This document shows positions 32,667 to 44,595 of a DNA stretch of 64,000 nt, one piece after another; position 1 is the stretch's first letter; each line of letters begins with the position of its first letter. The DNA lies in contig NC_092646.1 of the NCBI RefSeq assembly GCF_039555335.1, forward strand, positions 26,775,780 to 26,839,779, written 5' to 3'. This stretch comes from Amphiura filiformis (lineage: Eukaryota; Echinodermata; Ophiuroidea; Amphilepidida; Amphiuridae). The position numbers and the translations under genes were made by a program. The notes below the pieces were generated by a model, which saw only the letters and a program-made list of their open reading frames with translations, was not told the origin of the DNA and did no database searches.

Positions 32667-33043
32667 TCTATTCAACTGCATGCATGCACTTAATGAAACC
32701 TAGATGTCAAGGCCATGGGATTCATTGACTAAAGGGTTTATCACCCACTGTGCTAAGAATGCATGTGATGACCATGAGAGATAAACAATTTTTAAGTGCC
32801 ATTTCAAGCAAGCACAGAGCATAATTTATACAAGCATTAAAGCCAGAACTGTCTAAATATGGATACTCTTTCTCTGGTAGAAGTGAATACTTTTTTTCTG
32901 GTAGAAGTGACTCTGCCCAATAGTGAAGAAAAGAGGGCCTCATAGCAAAGTCAATATTGTTTATGTCCATAAAAGGTCTGTACGCATGCGTGACCAAAAG
33001 AACAAGTAAAAAGGGGTGTTTTACGCGTGTGACACATTTAGGG
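32667..33043. other. No recognisable gene
   Basis: A 151-codon minus-strand frame (32,722-33,177) overlaps this stretch and runs into the adjacent MITE. It has no recognisable domain and is probably chance. The sequence AATACTTTTTTTCTGGTAGAAG is a local near-duplicate of the preceding word. Confidence 0.4.
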
Positions 33044-33349
33044 CAAGCCTTGAAATAAGCAGGCGCGGGGAGCAAATTTGCTCTCGTAAAGCCACCAATT
33101 GCTCCTGGTCCTTGTAAAATTCTCATGAACCAGGAGCAATTTTCTAAAATAAATTGCTCCTGGTTACAGTTTTGCACTTGATGCAGTCGTGCTGGTATGC
33201 TGTATTGTATATGCAGAAAAGAATTTAATATTTGAAAATTGCTCCTGTTTCTTCAGAAATTGCTCCTGGTTCTTGTAAAATCCCAGTGAACCAGGAGCAA
33301 TGTTCGAAACAAATTGCTCCTGGTTCCAGTCTGCTTATTTCAAGGCTTG
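33044..33349. mobile_element. hAT-like MITE, 306 bp, TSD ATTTAGGG
   Basis: The ends are CAAGCCTTGAAATAAGC and its exact inverse, with ATTTAGGG duplicated at 33,036-33,043 and 33,350-33,357. It is nearly identical to the copy at 17,167-17,470, including the two ATTGCTCCTGG hairpins, which implies recent movement. Confidence 0.92.
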
Positions 33350-33357
33350 ATTTAGGG

Positions 33358-34417
33358 TCTAAAAACACTGATTTTCAAGAATAAGGGTAGTTCTCTGAAA
33401 CTGAACAACTTGTTTACGATACCTTTTCAAATTTTTGGTAAATTATGAGTCCAAAAAGGTACATTTCATGCATTTTTACTAGCCAAAAACTCATTAGGTG
33501 GTAAATTCTATATTAAATTACCGGTACCTAATATTAAGGGGCTCAATTTGCTGGTAGGGTAAAACTTGTTTCGGGGATGTTTCAAAAACATTTTGGTCAT
33601 GCATGTGTACATTATCATACTTGAGTGGCCCCCCTGCACACCGACATCGCCTGGCTAATAATTACTTGGTACACCAGAGATATTAAAATCAATACCCGGG
33701 ATCGATACACGTGAATGTGCTATGCACGATTTTGATATTCAGACGAAAATCTTTGGATACCGGGGTAGAAAATGATGAATAGGCCTATCTCCCGTAAATG
33801 ATTTCGCCTAAAGAAACCAGATGTGGTTCCTTGCACTTGAATATATGTGTTGAAGAGATATGATAGTTGTTAGCTTGCGTCTTGAGAAAGAAGCTTGCGT
33901 CTTGAACTCAAAAACTGACAATAATTCTGATTTTATATGTGCCGAATTATATAGCGCAGTGTATAGGCCAATCGTGGGTAGTCTAAAAGCATATGACCTA
34001 TGGCGTACCATGCTCGACTCACACACAGCGAGGTCAGTCACCGGGCAATTGTCAGTAGCCTTGGTCAGATGTCCTTCGGCCCATTATGTGTCTCAAAACT
34101 ATTAAACAGGTCGGAACAAAATGGCCATGCGTGGCGGTGGATTCAACCTACCATGGCGATGACACTGTGCCCTGGGTGTCACAATTTTTTTTATACCAAA
34201 AAATGTCCATTGACCAAAACTGACTATTGTTCAGTTTAATGTCCAATGTGATATGTTACACCTGTAGTAGGTGATAATAGTAATATTCAATTCAATGCAC
34301 CACTTTTTTTTAATGTGTTTGTATAAAATAAAATAGACAAATAAATAGTACTTGACAGCTGAGAAAATATAACCGATGCCTATTATGTCTAGTTTGTCAC
34401 TAATACTTGTCCAGGGG
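33358..34417. other. No recognisable gene
   Basis: Open frames up to 81 codons with no domain. No transposon ends or RNA genes were recognised. Confidence 0.4.
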
Positions 34418-34425
34418 TACTAGTA

Positions 34426-34919
34426 CCGGGGGGGGGGGGCCCTCCAACTTTGGAGGTGACGTGTATGTAGGGCTGTTAAGACCCCCTTTTTCACCATCAC
34501 TGTCACCCAAAGACCCCATATTTTTTTGTGAACACATACTCTGTCACCCCGAAGACCCCTTATTTTTTCATTTGATCTGTCGCCCATAGACCCTTACAAG
34601 TTCAATTTGAACTGCAACTTTCATTTATCACTGATTTTGCTACTTATTTTGAAAAAAACAAAGAAATTTGAAGCCATTTAGAACTAGAAATTTGTTTCTG
34701 TGGCGCTGTTTCGGTTCTCACCCAAAGATTCCATTTAAAAAAAGATCATGTTCTCACCCAATGACCCCATATTTTTTACATTTTACTCTCACCGAATGCC
34801 AAAAATCATGCTCTCACCCAATGACCCCATATTTTTTACATTTTGCTCTCACCGAATGCCCCTGGGTGCGAAAGTGCCAGCCCTACACCTATATCCATTT
34901 CAAATTGAAGTGCCCCCGG
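34426..34919. mobile_element. CCGGGGG-ended MITE, 494 bp, TSD TACTAGTA
   Basis: The CCGGGGG left end and the GTGCCCCCGG right end are inverted, and TACTAGTA is duplicated exactly at 34,418-34,425 and 34,920-34,927. The interior repeats CTCACCCAATGACCCCATA and CTCACCGAATGCC. Related copies are at 44,596-45,127, 46,925-47,823 and, truncated, 62,801. Eight-base duplication suggests hAT-type mobilisation. No transposase. Confidence 0.88.
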
Positions 34920-34927
34920 TACTAGTA

Positions 34928-35115
34928 GTCTTAATTTTATACCAGAGGTGATGGCTATGTCCAATTTTGGCCATTTTGTACCCCACCCAGTCCATCAGCA
35001 CTAGTGTGAAACATAAAAAGGTACAGAAGTTCAGCAGTTTATTTTGTCGAATTGGCTGCTTTTCGAGCCGATGCCAAAGCAGCACAGTTTTCTTTGTGGA
35101 ACTTCCAGTATTTCG
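34928..35115. other. Short spacer, nothing recognised
   Basis: No coding or repeat feature that I can support. Confidence 0.4.
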
Positions 35116-35119
35116 CCTA

Positions 35120-36210
35120 GCGCGCCTGACATGTCATACTACAAAATCTTGCAATAAAATATCGGGTGCACTTCTTTAGACCTCCAAGAACTTCTGAAGC
35201 TGGAATCTGGTAATCCAAATTGAAACACTGGTTCATCATCTGTCCATCCACTTCCTCATCAATGTCTGAGCAGTCCGAGTCTGTGCAAATAACACACCTC
35301 AGCTTAGATTGTTTTGGCTGAGGGTCATGTTCAGAATGGGAAGGTCAAGAACAATGAGGTTGAATTTCAGAATTTCCAGGAGCAGGGACCGGGTTCACAA
35401 TATTACCGAGTGTATTAGCCTGGTTTCCAGGCACAGTCGAATTACTGGAATGACTGGGACTGCATGATGGATTAACACCAGGGTCTTAGCTAGAAATTTA
35501 GGGTTGCCCGTCATTTGAATGAATTTGCCTGTCCTAATTTGACCTTTAAGATATTTACCAGACATCTATAGCCCATTGGGCGTTCAAACAGTTCAAATAT
35601 GTGCTGATATGGCCTTGTTCTACAAATTGGGTCTACTAAAAAGGGCAAATAGCTTTTCAAAACATACCATTTATGATAGCATCTGTGAAAGGCATTAATT
35701 TTGCCCGTCCCAGGAGCAAACTGGCCATCTAAAATGATGGCCAGACCGGTGGCTAGCTAAGACCCTGGTTAACACCCGCGTTAGAGACGACTTCAGAGCT
35801 CTTTTTGGATGCAATCCATGCAGCAAGTCTCTGCCCGATCTGTTTCTGGGTTGATGACGATTTCTCATTTCTTATCTTTTTCTTTGATGACGGAACGATT
35901 GATTGCACTGGGATGGTATTTGGTTCAGCGCTGCTGGGGTTATTGTCCAAGCTTTGTTCAACATAATCTACCGTGCTATCACAATGCTGTGGCGTTGAGC
36001 TGGTTGGTTCCAGTTCATTGGTCACATTGGTACACGTAGGTTGTGTGGCGGGAAATTTTGATCAGCAAATGTCGAGGTAGATCTTGCCTTTTAATATTCT
36101 CCTTCAATGTTCACACTGGGGGTTCAAGATTGGTTATATCCAGTACTTGAAGCACTCGTTGCAGTTTATCGCCTATTCCAGAGAAGATTGGTGTCTCCAT
36201 TTTCTCGGTA
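35120..36210 (-). pseudogene. Uncharacterised Ser-rich frame, interrupted by a MITE
   Basis: I do not recognise this protein. On the minus strand an open segment (36,025 down to the MITE at 35,767) is Ser/Thr/Asn-rich with a basic SSKKKIRNEK patch and a QKQIGQRLAAWIASKK helix-like stretch. Across the 289-bp MITE the same frame continues (PSCSPSHSSN...), has one in-frame TGA near 35,350, and then encodes a Cys/Asp-rich tail (CVICTDSDCSDIDEE) to a stop near 35,120. Upstream, a further frame (METPIFSGIGDKLQRVLQV) starts near 36,200 but has a stop near 36,115. It may be a decayed gene, an exon set, or part of an old transposon. Confidence 0.4.
35479..35767. mobile_element. hAT-like MITE, 289 bp, splits the Ser-rich frame
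   Basis: The ends CAGGGTCTTAGCTAG and CTAGCTAAGACCCTG are inverted and begin with the CAGGG typical of hAT elements. The flanks ATTAACAC (35,471-35,478) and GTTAACAC (35,768-35,775) are an 8-bp duplication with one change. Removing the element and one flank copy keeps the minus-strand frame open across the junction. Confidence 0.85.
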
Positions 36211-36782
36211 AAGCGTAGAATTTACCAAGCAGGAGAATTATTTCAATTAAAGAGACACGTCCGCCATCTTCTTCATCGTCATCATGTAATATGTGTGGGC
36301 ATGTGCAGTTCCCCTTTCTCAAGCTGGTTGCTATGCGCGCGCTTTGTGCAAAGCAAAGGGGCGTGGAATCCACCTGTCGTGGGGAAGTAGAAATACGTTT
36401 ATTATGTTTATTAAGAATACGCGAACAGGGCCTACATCCCTTTTGGGTCCGGTTCTTCTTGATCTGGAGAAACACACAATCGAAAGGCGATGAGACAACA
36501 TTCTTTAGTTAAGACTGTCGATGTACCACTACTTTATTTCTGTGGGCATTCAAGATCGATGTGCAAATCATCTTGGCCCGAGCCTTGTGTTTAATAAGAC
36601 AAGTTCTCAGTGTTACTTCTTCTGCCTATAGAAATCATGCCATTTTAAGACTTGTTAACACCTACATGGTTAACTGTCAACTCCGACTACCACCTCACTT
36701 TTTGGTGACAGTGCTAGCTCACTCCTGGCTCGCTACTGAATAGCAACAGACGACTATAGCTAGCTGTGCACTTGCTTATATA
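36211..36782. other. No supported gene
   Basis: A 100-codon minus-strand frame (36,173-36,475) with an Asp/Glu run overlaps this stretch. It may be an upstream part of the Ser-rich relic but joins it in a different frame. No splice signals convincingly link them. Confidence 0.35.
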
Positions 36783-36935
36783 CAATGTATTGGCATCTAA
36801 TTAAAGTTCTTTGCCAAGACCAAAGGAAAAACTTACGTTTTTCTGCTGACAGTTTCGCCAGAAACCTTCTGGCTTTCTCAAAGCGATTGATGTTGTTATT
36901 GATCCATCTGCTTGGAGCGGGAATCCCGGCGGATG

Positions 36936-37151
36936 TTATTGTTTTACGGAAGTACTCCTGTCTCCAACGTTGGTCTTGAGCAGAGGATCAAAGATGTGGC
37001 TCAGAAAGAATGTCCCCTCGTCTCTGTTCATGGTGTTGTCTCCTCTCTTGCGAATCCATACTGATTCCTTGACCCATCGTGCCCTGCGGTTTTCTTCCCT
37101 ATCAAGGATTGATGAACTGTCCCAGTCTATTAAATGGTTAGCCCTTGACAC
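36936..37151 (-). pseudogene. Penelope-like C-terminal piece, shifted frame
   Basis: This 71-residue frame continues the endonuclease C-terminus (HLIDWD, RARWVKESVWIRK, NRDEGTFFLSHIFDPLL). It follows the 37,187-38,104 fragment within 40 bp but in a different frame, marking the inactivating frameshift. Confidence 0.8.
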
Positions 37152-37186
37152 GTGATCTCTAATGGCCGATTTATTAATTTCGATGT

Positions 37187-38104
37187 TTATTCCTTCCTCT
37201 TGGATCGTGTGTATTTAAGTTGGCTAGCTTTCTCCGCTTCCCTTTTGTGTTCATTCATGCGGACACCGAACTGTCTTTTTTTCTCACCAATATATGATTG
37301 GGGGCAGTGTTTGCATGGTATTTCATATACACAGTTCGCTGTTTTTTCTTTGCCTTGTTTGTCCTTTGGATGAACGAGCACATTTCTGATGGTGGTGTGG
37401 GGTTTCATGGCCGTAGAGACGTTGTGTTTTCTCATAATCCGACTAATCTTTTCAGAGACTCCCGCCACATAAGGAATTACAATGCTACCTTTGCTCTTGT
37501 CCGTGTTAGATTTGTCTTTCTTGTTTGGCTTGTTTTTGACCTTGTTCGCTCTTTGTGATTTTACTTTGTCTATGGTCCAGTTAGGGTAACCGCACCCTGC
37601 TAGCGCTTTTCTGATATGATTTTCTTCAGCGATCTTGTCGTCTTCCTCTGTGATTATTTTATCACCTCTATCGAGCAGCGTGCGTATAACACCTAATTTT
37701 TGATGCAAGGGGTGGTGCGAAGAGTATGACAGATATTGATCCGTGTGGGTCTTTTTTCTATACACAAGTAATTTCACGGTATTGTCCGGCTTTCTGACGA
37801 TCATAGTGTCCAGGAACGGGATTTTCCCCTCCTGTTCTTCCTCATATGTGAATCTTATGCTCTCCATGGGATCAACTTGGTTTAAATGTTCGGTAAGCCT
37901 TTCTGTAGCTCCCTCCTTCACGATTTCAAGAATGTCGTCGACATATCTTTTCCACATGCGTGGCCTACAATCTAAAGGGGCAGTATGGATGGCTTGATTT
38001 TCCAGCCACTCCATAAACATATTAACCGCTATCGGGCTTACCGGCGATCCCATTGCTACACCGAATTTCTGTTTGTAAAGAACTTTAATTAGCTGTTTAA
38101 TCAA
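37187..38104 (-). pseudogene. Penelope-like RT / GIY-YIG coding fragment
   Basis: A 305-codon fragment. Residues about 14-25 carry the GSPVSP motif; residues 53-57 are YVDDI, the polymerase active site. The FLDTMI-type motif follows at about residues 97-102. The endonuclease-like region is at about 265-290, with paired Cys in CKHC and YIGE. Typical Penelope-like proteins are much longer at the N-terminus, and a stop arises here from a frameshift. The first Met is arbitrary, as the frame enters from truncated sequence. Confidence 0.85.
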
Positions 38105-38141
38105 CAGACCTGATGAACCTCTTCAGTCAATGTATTGGCAT

Positions 38142-38334
38142 GTTTAGGTGAGGGCAGTATACTCAAAGAACACGTGGACTTAGCTACTGGGTATGTCCAG
38201 AGGCTAAGGCTAATAATTGTCGACACATCACTTTCCTTCGAATCTGAACTGTGTATGAACTGTCACATTCTGGTATTCTTACAGGGACAATGTTCCCGGA
38301 TGTCCGACCGAGTGAATCCTCCCTATAGGGGATA
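38142..38334. other. Short spacer
   Basis: Flank of the Penelope-like insertion. GTTCCCGGATGTCCGACCG resembles GCCCGGATGTCCGACCG at about 14,750, hinting at another dispersed repeat. Confidence 0.4.
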
Positions 38335-38470
38335 GGCCATGGAGTACAGTACACACACAATCATGCATAAATTGGAATCAACTAATAAATTTTGGGAATC
38401 TTTTTTTCGTGGATATCTACTGAAAAATGTCATAAAAATAGAATGCTATGATCACGAAATCCTCCTTTTT
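38335..38470. mobile_element. Partial copy of the GATCACGAAAT-ended element
   Basis: ATCATGCATAA, GGAATCAACT, TTTTGGGAAT, TTTCGTGGATATCTA and GATCACGAAAT occur in the same order as at 10,130-10,250. The left half is absent. Confidence 0.65.
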
Positions 38471-39356
38471 AACCTTAAAGGGGGGTAACCCTATCGGTTT
38501 AGGATATGGATTCTCTTCAAACTTACACACTATGTCAAATATTATCCCCTTTATCAATCTATGTGAGAAAACAGGAACAATTTCAGCATAAATGTGAATA
38601 ATTAGCATATTAGCAAGCCAATACACTGGTACGCGTGTATTGCATTCTGGTCAGGCATCCCGAAACAACGGCCGAGCGCATGTCCCGGTGGAAACAGGAA
38701 GTGTTCGCCTTGGCACTGAAAACCGGCTCGCCTCTGTACACTTTTATACCCTCTATTCATACTGATTAATCTTAAAAATTACATATCACTGCGCTCATTA
38801 TCATTCTTGACAAGATAGCCCATGCTGTATTTACTTCGCTTAATTATTTCTTTATTTTTAGCATTTTCACATATTTATGATTTTTCTTTGTTTTATTTTT
38901 AAACTAATTTTTTAATGGGGGGATCGAGGTGCTCTCATAATTTTTTCATAATCCTTGTATCATGCTTGACAATATAGGTCATGTTTCCTTATTTATTTCG
39001 CCTCTTATGTATTTCTTTATTTTTGTTTTTTGTTTTATATCATTATAGCGCCATCTATAGTTTGACATTAGGGGCCTATTTGATGTATTTTTATGGACGA
39101 ATTGGTACTGGGGTGAAGTCTTCCGAATCTATTCGATTTCATTCTATGACTACCCAAAACTCCCGTGTCATGTAAAATGCGAACAACTGGTAACCTGTAA
39201 AAACCGCTGTTTCATGATTTCTCCGGAAATACATCGACTTGGAGCGTCAAATTTCAGGATAGTAATGAGAAAAATAGTATCTATTATGTGATACCAAATC
39301 CTCATCAACAATGAAAAAAATCGGGGGGATGATGCTGTCGATCGGGTTACGGACCT
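38471..39356. other. No recognisable gene
   Basis: AT-rich; the two words CTTGACAAGATAGCCCATGC and TGCTTGACAATATAGGTCATG start related blocks with TATTTCTTTATTTTT (38,808 and 38,960), a diverged local duplication. No coding support. Confidence 0.4.
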
Positions 39357-41508
39357 TTAAAGGTGAACCTCATTGAAAATAAAGTTATATATCAATGGAA
39401 AGCTTATGATATCAGGATATTAAAAATAATTTTTTCCGGGTTTTTTTTGATGGCCAATAAAGCTGAAAAATTAAAAAAATGAATGAATTTTTGGTCTTTT
39501 CAAAGGCGCCCAAAAGCACCCAAATCAATCGTCTTTGACCTTGAGAATGCTCGTGACGTAAGCTCAGGGTTCGCAGTCACGTGATCCTTCTCCGAAACAT
39601 GTAAACAAGACTGCTTCCTGTACTTTGCAAGCTGCCCGGCAAGTCTGATTTTCACAATAAAGCTTGAAATGGGAAGAATCTTCAAGTTGCTGATTCCTTC
39701 TATATATTAGAAATAATAGAATTATTGTCAACACGAAAATGTTCCGTAAATTTTTGACAAAATCAGTCAGGCTGGCTGGGTATAACTGGGTAATTGAGTT
39801 TGAATTTAAGCTGGGATCAATTCCATGCACAAATGATTGCTGCTACAGTATACCGCTCATGTCATGGACTGAATAAACATGATCGAATAACAAAATGAAT
39901 AACTAATTAAATAACTTGTTTGTGACATTCCCTATTCTTGATTCATTTTAAAATATCTGATTTTTAAAAATATCGTCTTGTAGTAATCAAAAAATTAATT
40001 AAAAAAACCCGCTGATTTCATCAAATCCAGCCCATAAAGGTTTTCATATTTAGCGCATTGCGGTATACATTCTCCCGGTACATTCTTTCCACACAATCAC
40101 TATTGAAAGAAACAGATACTTTATTATAAAATAAATAATTAGTAGGCCGTTATTTGATGGAATTCTGAAATCTGAATAAAATTAAAATATTGTCACTTGT
40201 GTCACGATTCTTTTAATGATACTACAATCAGTGTACTGAAAAAGTGAAACATTCAGGTTTTATGGATTACCGAACACGATGCGTAAATTGCTGCTTTTAT
40301 GCGGAAGAAATTACAGGCAGCCGCGCCGATCAAGGTGGGCAAAAACAGCGACTCGCTTCGTCTCTCCGGTAGCACAAGTTTGCGCCGTGTTTCAGCAGAT
40401 TTGATCAATCGTTCCCTTATATTTGGAACATTTACAGGAATAAATTTTGCTGATGAAGTAGCAATAAGTTGGAAATATCAGAATGTGAATATCAAATCAG
40501 TCATTTTGTCTGCAAGTACAGGACGTACAGTCGCGGATACGGAACACTCGGCGACTGAGACTCAGTCATAGTCAGTCACTGAGTTCACCCCGCCCCGTAT
40601 GTATCTACGAGTTCGCCTATACTAGTAGATCATACATGACCGGTTGTAAAGTTAGGAAATAATTAAAAAATCCCGTACATGTACCTTATTCTATTCCTTC
40701 ATTTTCTCATTGTGATAAGTTCATCTCAACTTGGTGTGACGATCTGAACTGTTATACTAGTATATTATTTTTTGCAATCTGTTTTCATTCCGGTTCTTCG
40801 GAGAATCTTCGCTCTTCGTGCTTTACTGTAATATTCCCCGCATATCGTGGATGGCTTGGCCTATCCCAAATCACCCGACCAGCACTTTTCCCATTTTTAA
40901 TCCACACACTTTATTCAGGAACTTCATTCTTGATTTGATCATGATGTTTCCTTGAAAGCTGGACGGTTCGCACCCTTTCAATTTCGGACCCGTGCACTTT
41001 CGCCCCTTTTCTATTTCGCACCGTGCACTTTCGCCCCCCCCCTTTTACCGCTGGGTATTGTGCTGCTGTCATGCTGTTGATTGATGCACGATCGATTGCT
41101 TGAACTCCCGCGTAGTATGTTTATAGTACTGGGCCGTCGGGCATGCACTTATTAAGTCATGATAAAACCGGCAAGGAAGGAAAGAAAGGATATTTTAAAA
41201 CAAAATAGAGGAACAATTTTTTTTCTCAAAATATATTACACGCCAGATATTTTAGCAGCAGGCTTACCCAAAATAATGAAATAATTAGAATTCAATGATA
41301 AAAATAGTAATAATAATAAATAGTAATAATAATAAATTTATATTTAATTATTAATTATAATATGTATAAAAACAGGGAAATTTGTTCCAACTGATTTAAC
41401 CAAAGGATGGATCCAAGTGTCAACAAGCAATGGATAAAATTAAAAACAATGAAAGTATGACACAAAATCCAATGGGGGAGTAACACAAAACATATAAACA
41501 AAGTTAAT

Positions 41509-41514
<6 letters not shown>

Positions 41515-41554
<40 letters not shown>

Positions 41555-41642
41555 TAATAATATAAACAAAGTTAATTTAAAAATATAATATGATGATAAT
41601 AATAATAATATGATAATAATAATAATAATAACAATGATAATA
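41515..41642. repeat. (AAT)n microsatellite
   Basis: Long AATAATAAT runs with interspersed TGATAA, continuing on the far side of the PIF-type MITE at 41,990-42,050, as expected if the MITE inserted into the microsatellite at TAA. Confidence 0.9.
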
Positions 41643-41643
41643 A

Positions 41644-41989
41644 GGGCTGTGCAATAATTATCCCCCGGGTTAATTTCCTAACGGCCCGACAAAAATTGCT
41701 TGCCCCCCCTCGGCCTGCCAAAAATCGCTTTACACCCCCTTGGCCCGCCAAAAATCTTTGCCCCCTTAACACCTTCAAATTTTGGGATCCCATTTTTCAA
41801 ACCTTCAAACCTGTTTTCCTAAGCATTTTAGAGCGTTTTATTTAAAAGGCGCCACATGAAGTGCCAAAATCACTTGCCCCCCCTCTCGGCTGGCCAAAAT
41901 TGCTTGCCTTTCCCCCTTTCGGTTCGTCAAAAATTTCTTGCCCCCCTCCCATTTTACCCTCCCAGGGCTCATAATTATTGCACAGCCCC
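41644..41989. mobile_element. PIF/Harbinger-like MITE, TSD TAA
   Basis: The ends GGGCTGTGCAATAATTAT and ATAATTATTGCACAGCCCC are inverted and flanked by TAA on both sides (41,641-41,643 and 41,990-41,992). Interior words CAAAAATTGCTTGCCCCCC and TTTAAAAGGCGCC match other copies at 15.2, 31.7 and 47.2 kb. Confidence 0.85.
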
Positions 41990-42136
41990 TAATAATAACA
42001 ATGATGATAATAATAATAACAGTAATAATAACAATAATAGTTATAATAATAAATTGAATATAGCGTTTCTGTGTTTAGTTGCAATTCATAATATTTGTAG
42101 CTAAGTTCCAAAATAAATACTTTAATGTGTAAGTGT

Positions 42137-42345
<209 letters not shown>

Positions 42346-43634
42346 CTAAATACAAAGAAATTAACATGAACTGAACAAATCTAATTGATAGAAATAAATT
42401 ATTATGTGCAGCAACATCTAAGTAAAATAAAATAAAAAATCAAAAACATAATGAATACGAAGCACATTTAATATATTGTAATAATACAGACCTATTAAAT
42501 TCAATCGAACCGAACATCCCGGGTAAATATACTATTTGCTTTTGTACACGCTGGACTCAGTACCGCAAACACAAACAATCAACACTAAACAGTCAACCAA
42601 TACTATACACATACAACACCCCACTGTACCGCCGGGAGTTGAAGCGATCGATCGTGCATCATCAATCAAGAGCAGCACATTACCCGCGGTTTAAAAAGGG
42701 GGCAAAAGTGCACGGGTGCGAAATTGTTATTCTTATTTTATTGAAGATATTTTTCATGTAAAGTAAGTTGACAATGACTGAGTTCGTGCATTGGCCCGAT
42801 GCATGCCACAGTAATGCATGGACATTGTGTTTACAATCAAACCCGGAAGTAACTGTGTGTCCCCGTGCTGACGTCATCATCGAAAAGCGCCCAATTTGAA
42901 CGATTTTGTTTTGTAATTTAGGGGGGTGCCAAAATCCAATTTTTCCATGGAGATTATGTCTATCCTGGTGCGTTAGGCAAATAAAAAATATTCTTTTCTG
43001 CTTCCTGGCATCATAAGCTTTCCATTGATATTTAACTTTATTTTCAATGAGGTTCACCTTTAAGCTTACCTGTCATGCCTGTTTGGCACCCGGGTTTGGC
43101 ATTCAATTTTGAATTGGAATTTGATACGGTTATGCACTCACACAAGTTACGCTGTGACTGACTGTCACTGGACTGTCACTGTGAACCATAAAACCAATAT
43201 GTAATTTTAATTTACGAAAATATCACAAGTTTTCCGAGAACAACACATAAAAATTCAACCTGGCCATGTGGCAGCGTAAAATAATAAAATTCTAAATTGT
43301 GTTACGAGCTGTCTGTTAGGCTGAAATTATGGGCGTACGCCACCAAAGAATAATAATATTTATTTGAATTACTTGCAAAATACAAAGTAACAAAATAACA
43401 GTACATTTATACACACTTTACATTTCTTACACATGACTAAAGCAAGTAATTCAGGATGAGTGAATGGGCTAAAAGCCCAAACACAGAAGGGGCCACTCAT
43501 CCTGCACATGAATAAAAAGATTAAACTTGAAAGTACCAAAAAAAATGTAAAAATATAATATATATAAGCCTATACATAAAATACAGGCATTTGAAAATAC
43601 ATAAGCCAAAACATTAAATACCACAAGATCATTT

Positions 43635-44012
43635 TTATAAGTAAAAAGATTTACATTCAGACTTAAATACAACAAGATTGTTAACATGATGCAATTCAGA
43701 GGGAATTCCATTCCAAAGACGTGGGAGGGAAACAAACATAGAATTAAAGAAAGATGAAGATTTGGCAGATTGGTGCAATAGCCTAGAATTATCTAAAATA
43801 CTTCTTTGAACCAGTGAACTAAATGAAGGAGGCCCAATCTCATTGATTATTTTAAATCCCAAGACTAATCTTTGACACTTGTAAACATACTCAAGCTCAA
43901 TCAATTTAAGATCTACAAGCCTTTTAGAATATGACGGACGATCATCAAAATCAACTTCAGGAAAATCTTTGTAGAACAAAGTACGAGTGATTTTCCTCTG
44001 GATTTTTTCCAC
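43635..44012 (-). pseudogene. LINE C-terminal fragment
   Basis: 125 codons containing VEKIQRKITRTLF-like, LIELEYVYKCQRL and LPRLWNGIPSELHH segments, typical of LINE C-termini after the RT domain. It follows the FADD fragment in another frame because of an indel near 44,010. Confidence 0.8.
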
Positions 44013-44512
44013 CTATCAATATGATTCCTTTGAAATGGAGACCAGACACAAACACAATAAACAATATGTGGCAAAATGAGAGATTTGTAAAGATTAAGTA
44101 AAGCATCAGAAGTCATATTTCTAGTACTAACTATAAAACCGGAGAGCTTAGAAATTTTATTAGCCACAATACCAATATGAGAGTCAAAAGAAAGGTTCTT
44201 ACTGAAAGTAACTCCAAGCAGGGAGTGATCAACTTCTTTAAGCTCATCACTGCCCATAATATAAGAACTACAGAATTTAGGAGACTTAGATCTAGTCATG
44301 TGCATGGTGGAACACTTTGAAGGGTTCAAAGGAAGTTTGATACAAACTGACCATTGAAAAATACTTTCAATGTCCTGCTGAAGAATCTTATGGTCTAAAT
44401 CACCATAGATAGGACGGACAATTGAATTATCATCAGCGAATTGGAAAAGAGAAGAAGAAACCACATCATTTAAGTCATTAACAAACAGCAGAAACAAAAT
44501 TGGACCAAGCAC
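43913..44512 (-). pseudogene. LINE reverse-transcriptase fragment (FADD)
   Basis: A 199-codon piece with VNDLNDVV and FADDNSIV, the core polymerase motifs, followed by the thumb (LLGVTFSKNLSF, LYKSLILPHIVY). The frame breaks near 44,010; the continuation is 43,635-44,012. The N-terminal part of the motif continues upstream to 44,595, with one stop. Confidence 0.85.
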
Positions 44513-44595
44513 AGAGCCTTGAGGAACACCAGAAGTTACATTACACCACTCAGAAACTACTCAGAAAAAGTTTTGAATCCACCTAAGAAGTTGAC

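Larger units (their letters stand above)
36797..38127 (-). mobile_element. 5'-truncated Penelope-like retroelement, 14-bp TSD
   Basis: Minus-strand coding from 38,104 carries reverse-transcriptase motifs: KFGVAMGSPVSP, then RYVDDIL with the catalytic Asp pair, then a C-terminal GIY-YIG-type endonuclease region (CVYEIPCKHCPQSYIGE, FGVRMNEHK). This RT plus GIY-YIG combination defines Penelope-like elements. A frameshift near 37,155-37,190 moves the last 72 codons (36,936-37,151; NHLIDWD, TMNRDEG, FDPLLK) to another frame, so the element is dead. The N-terminal RT half is missing. CAATGTATTGGCAT is duplicated exactly at 36,783-36,796 and 38,128-38,141. The last 16 bp of the element are the inverse of 38,077-38,092. 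Confidence 0.9.

Noticed and set aside
32722..33177. 151-codon minus-strand frame
   Set aside because: Its first part lies in the hAT-like MITE and the rest has no recognisable domain; it is probably chance.
35482..35760. Independent gene inside the 35.5-kb insertion
   Set aside because: The insert is a 289-bp MITE with hAT-like ends and no open frame of note.
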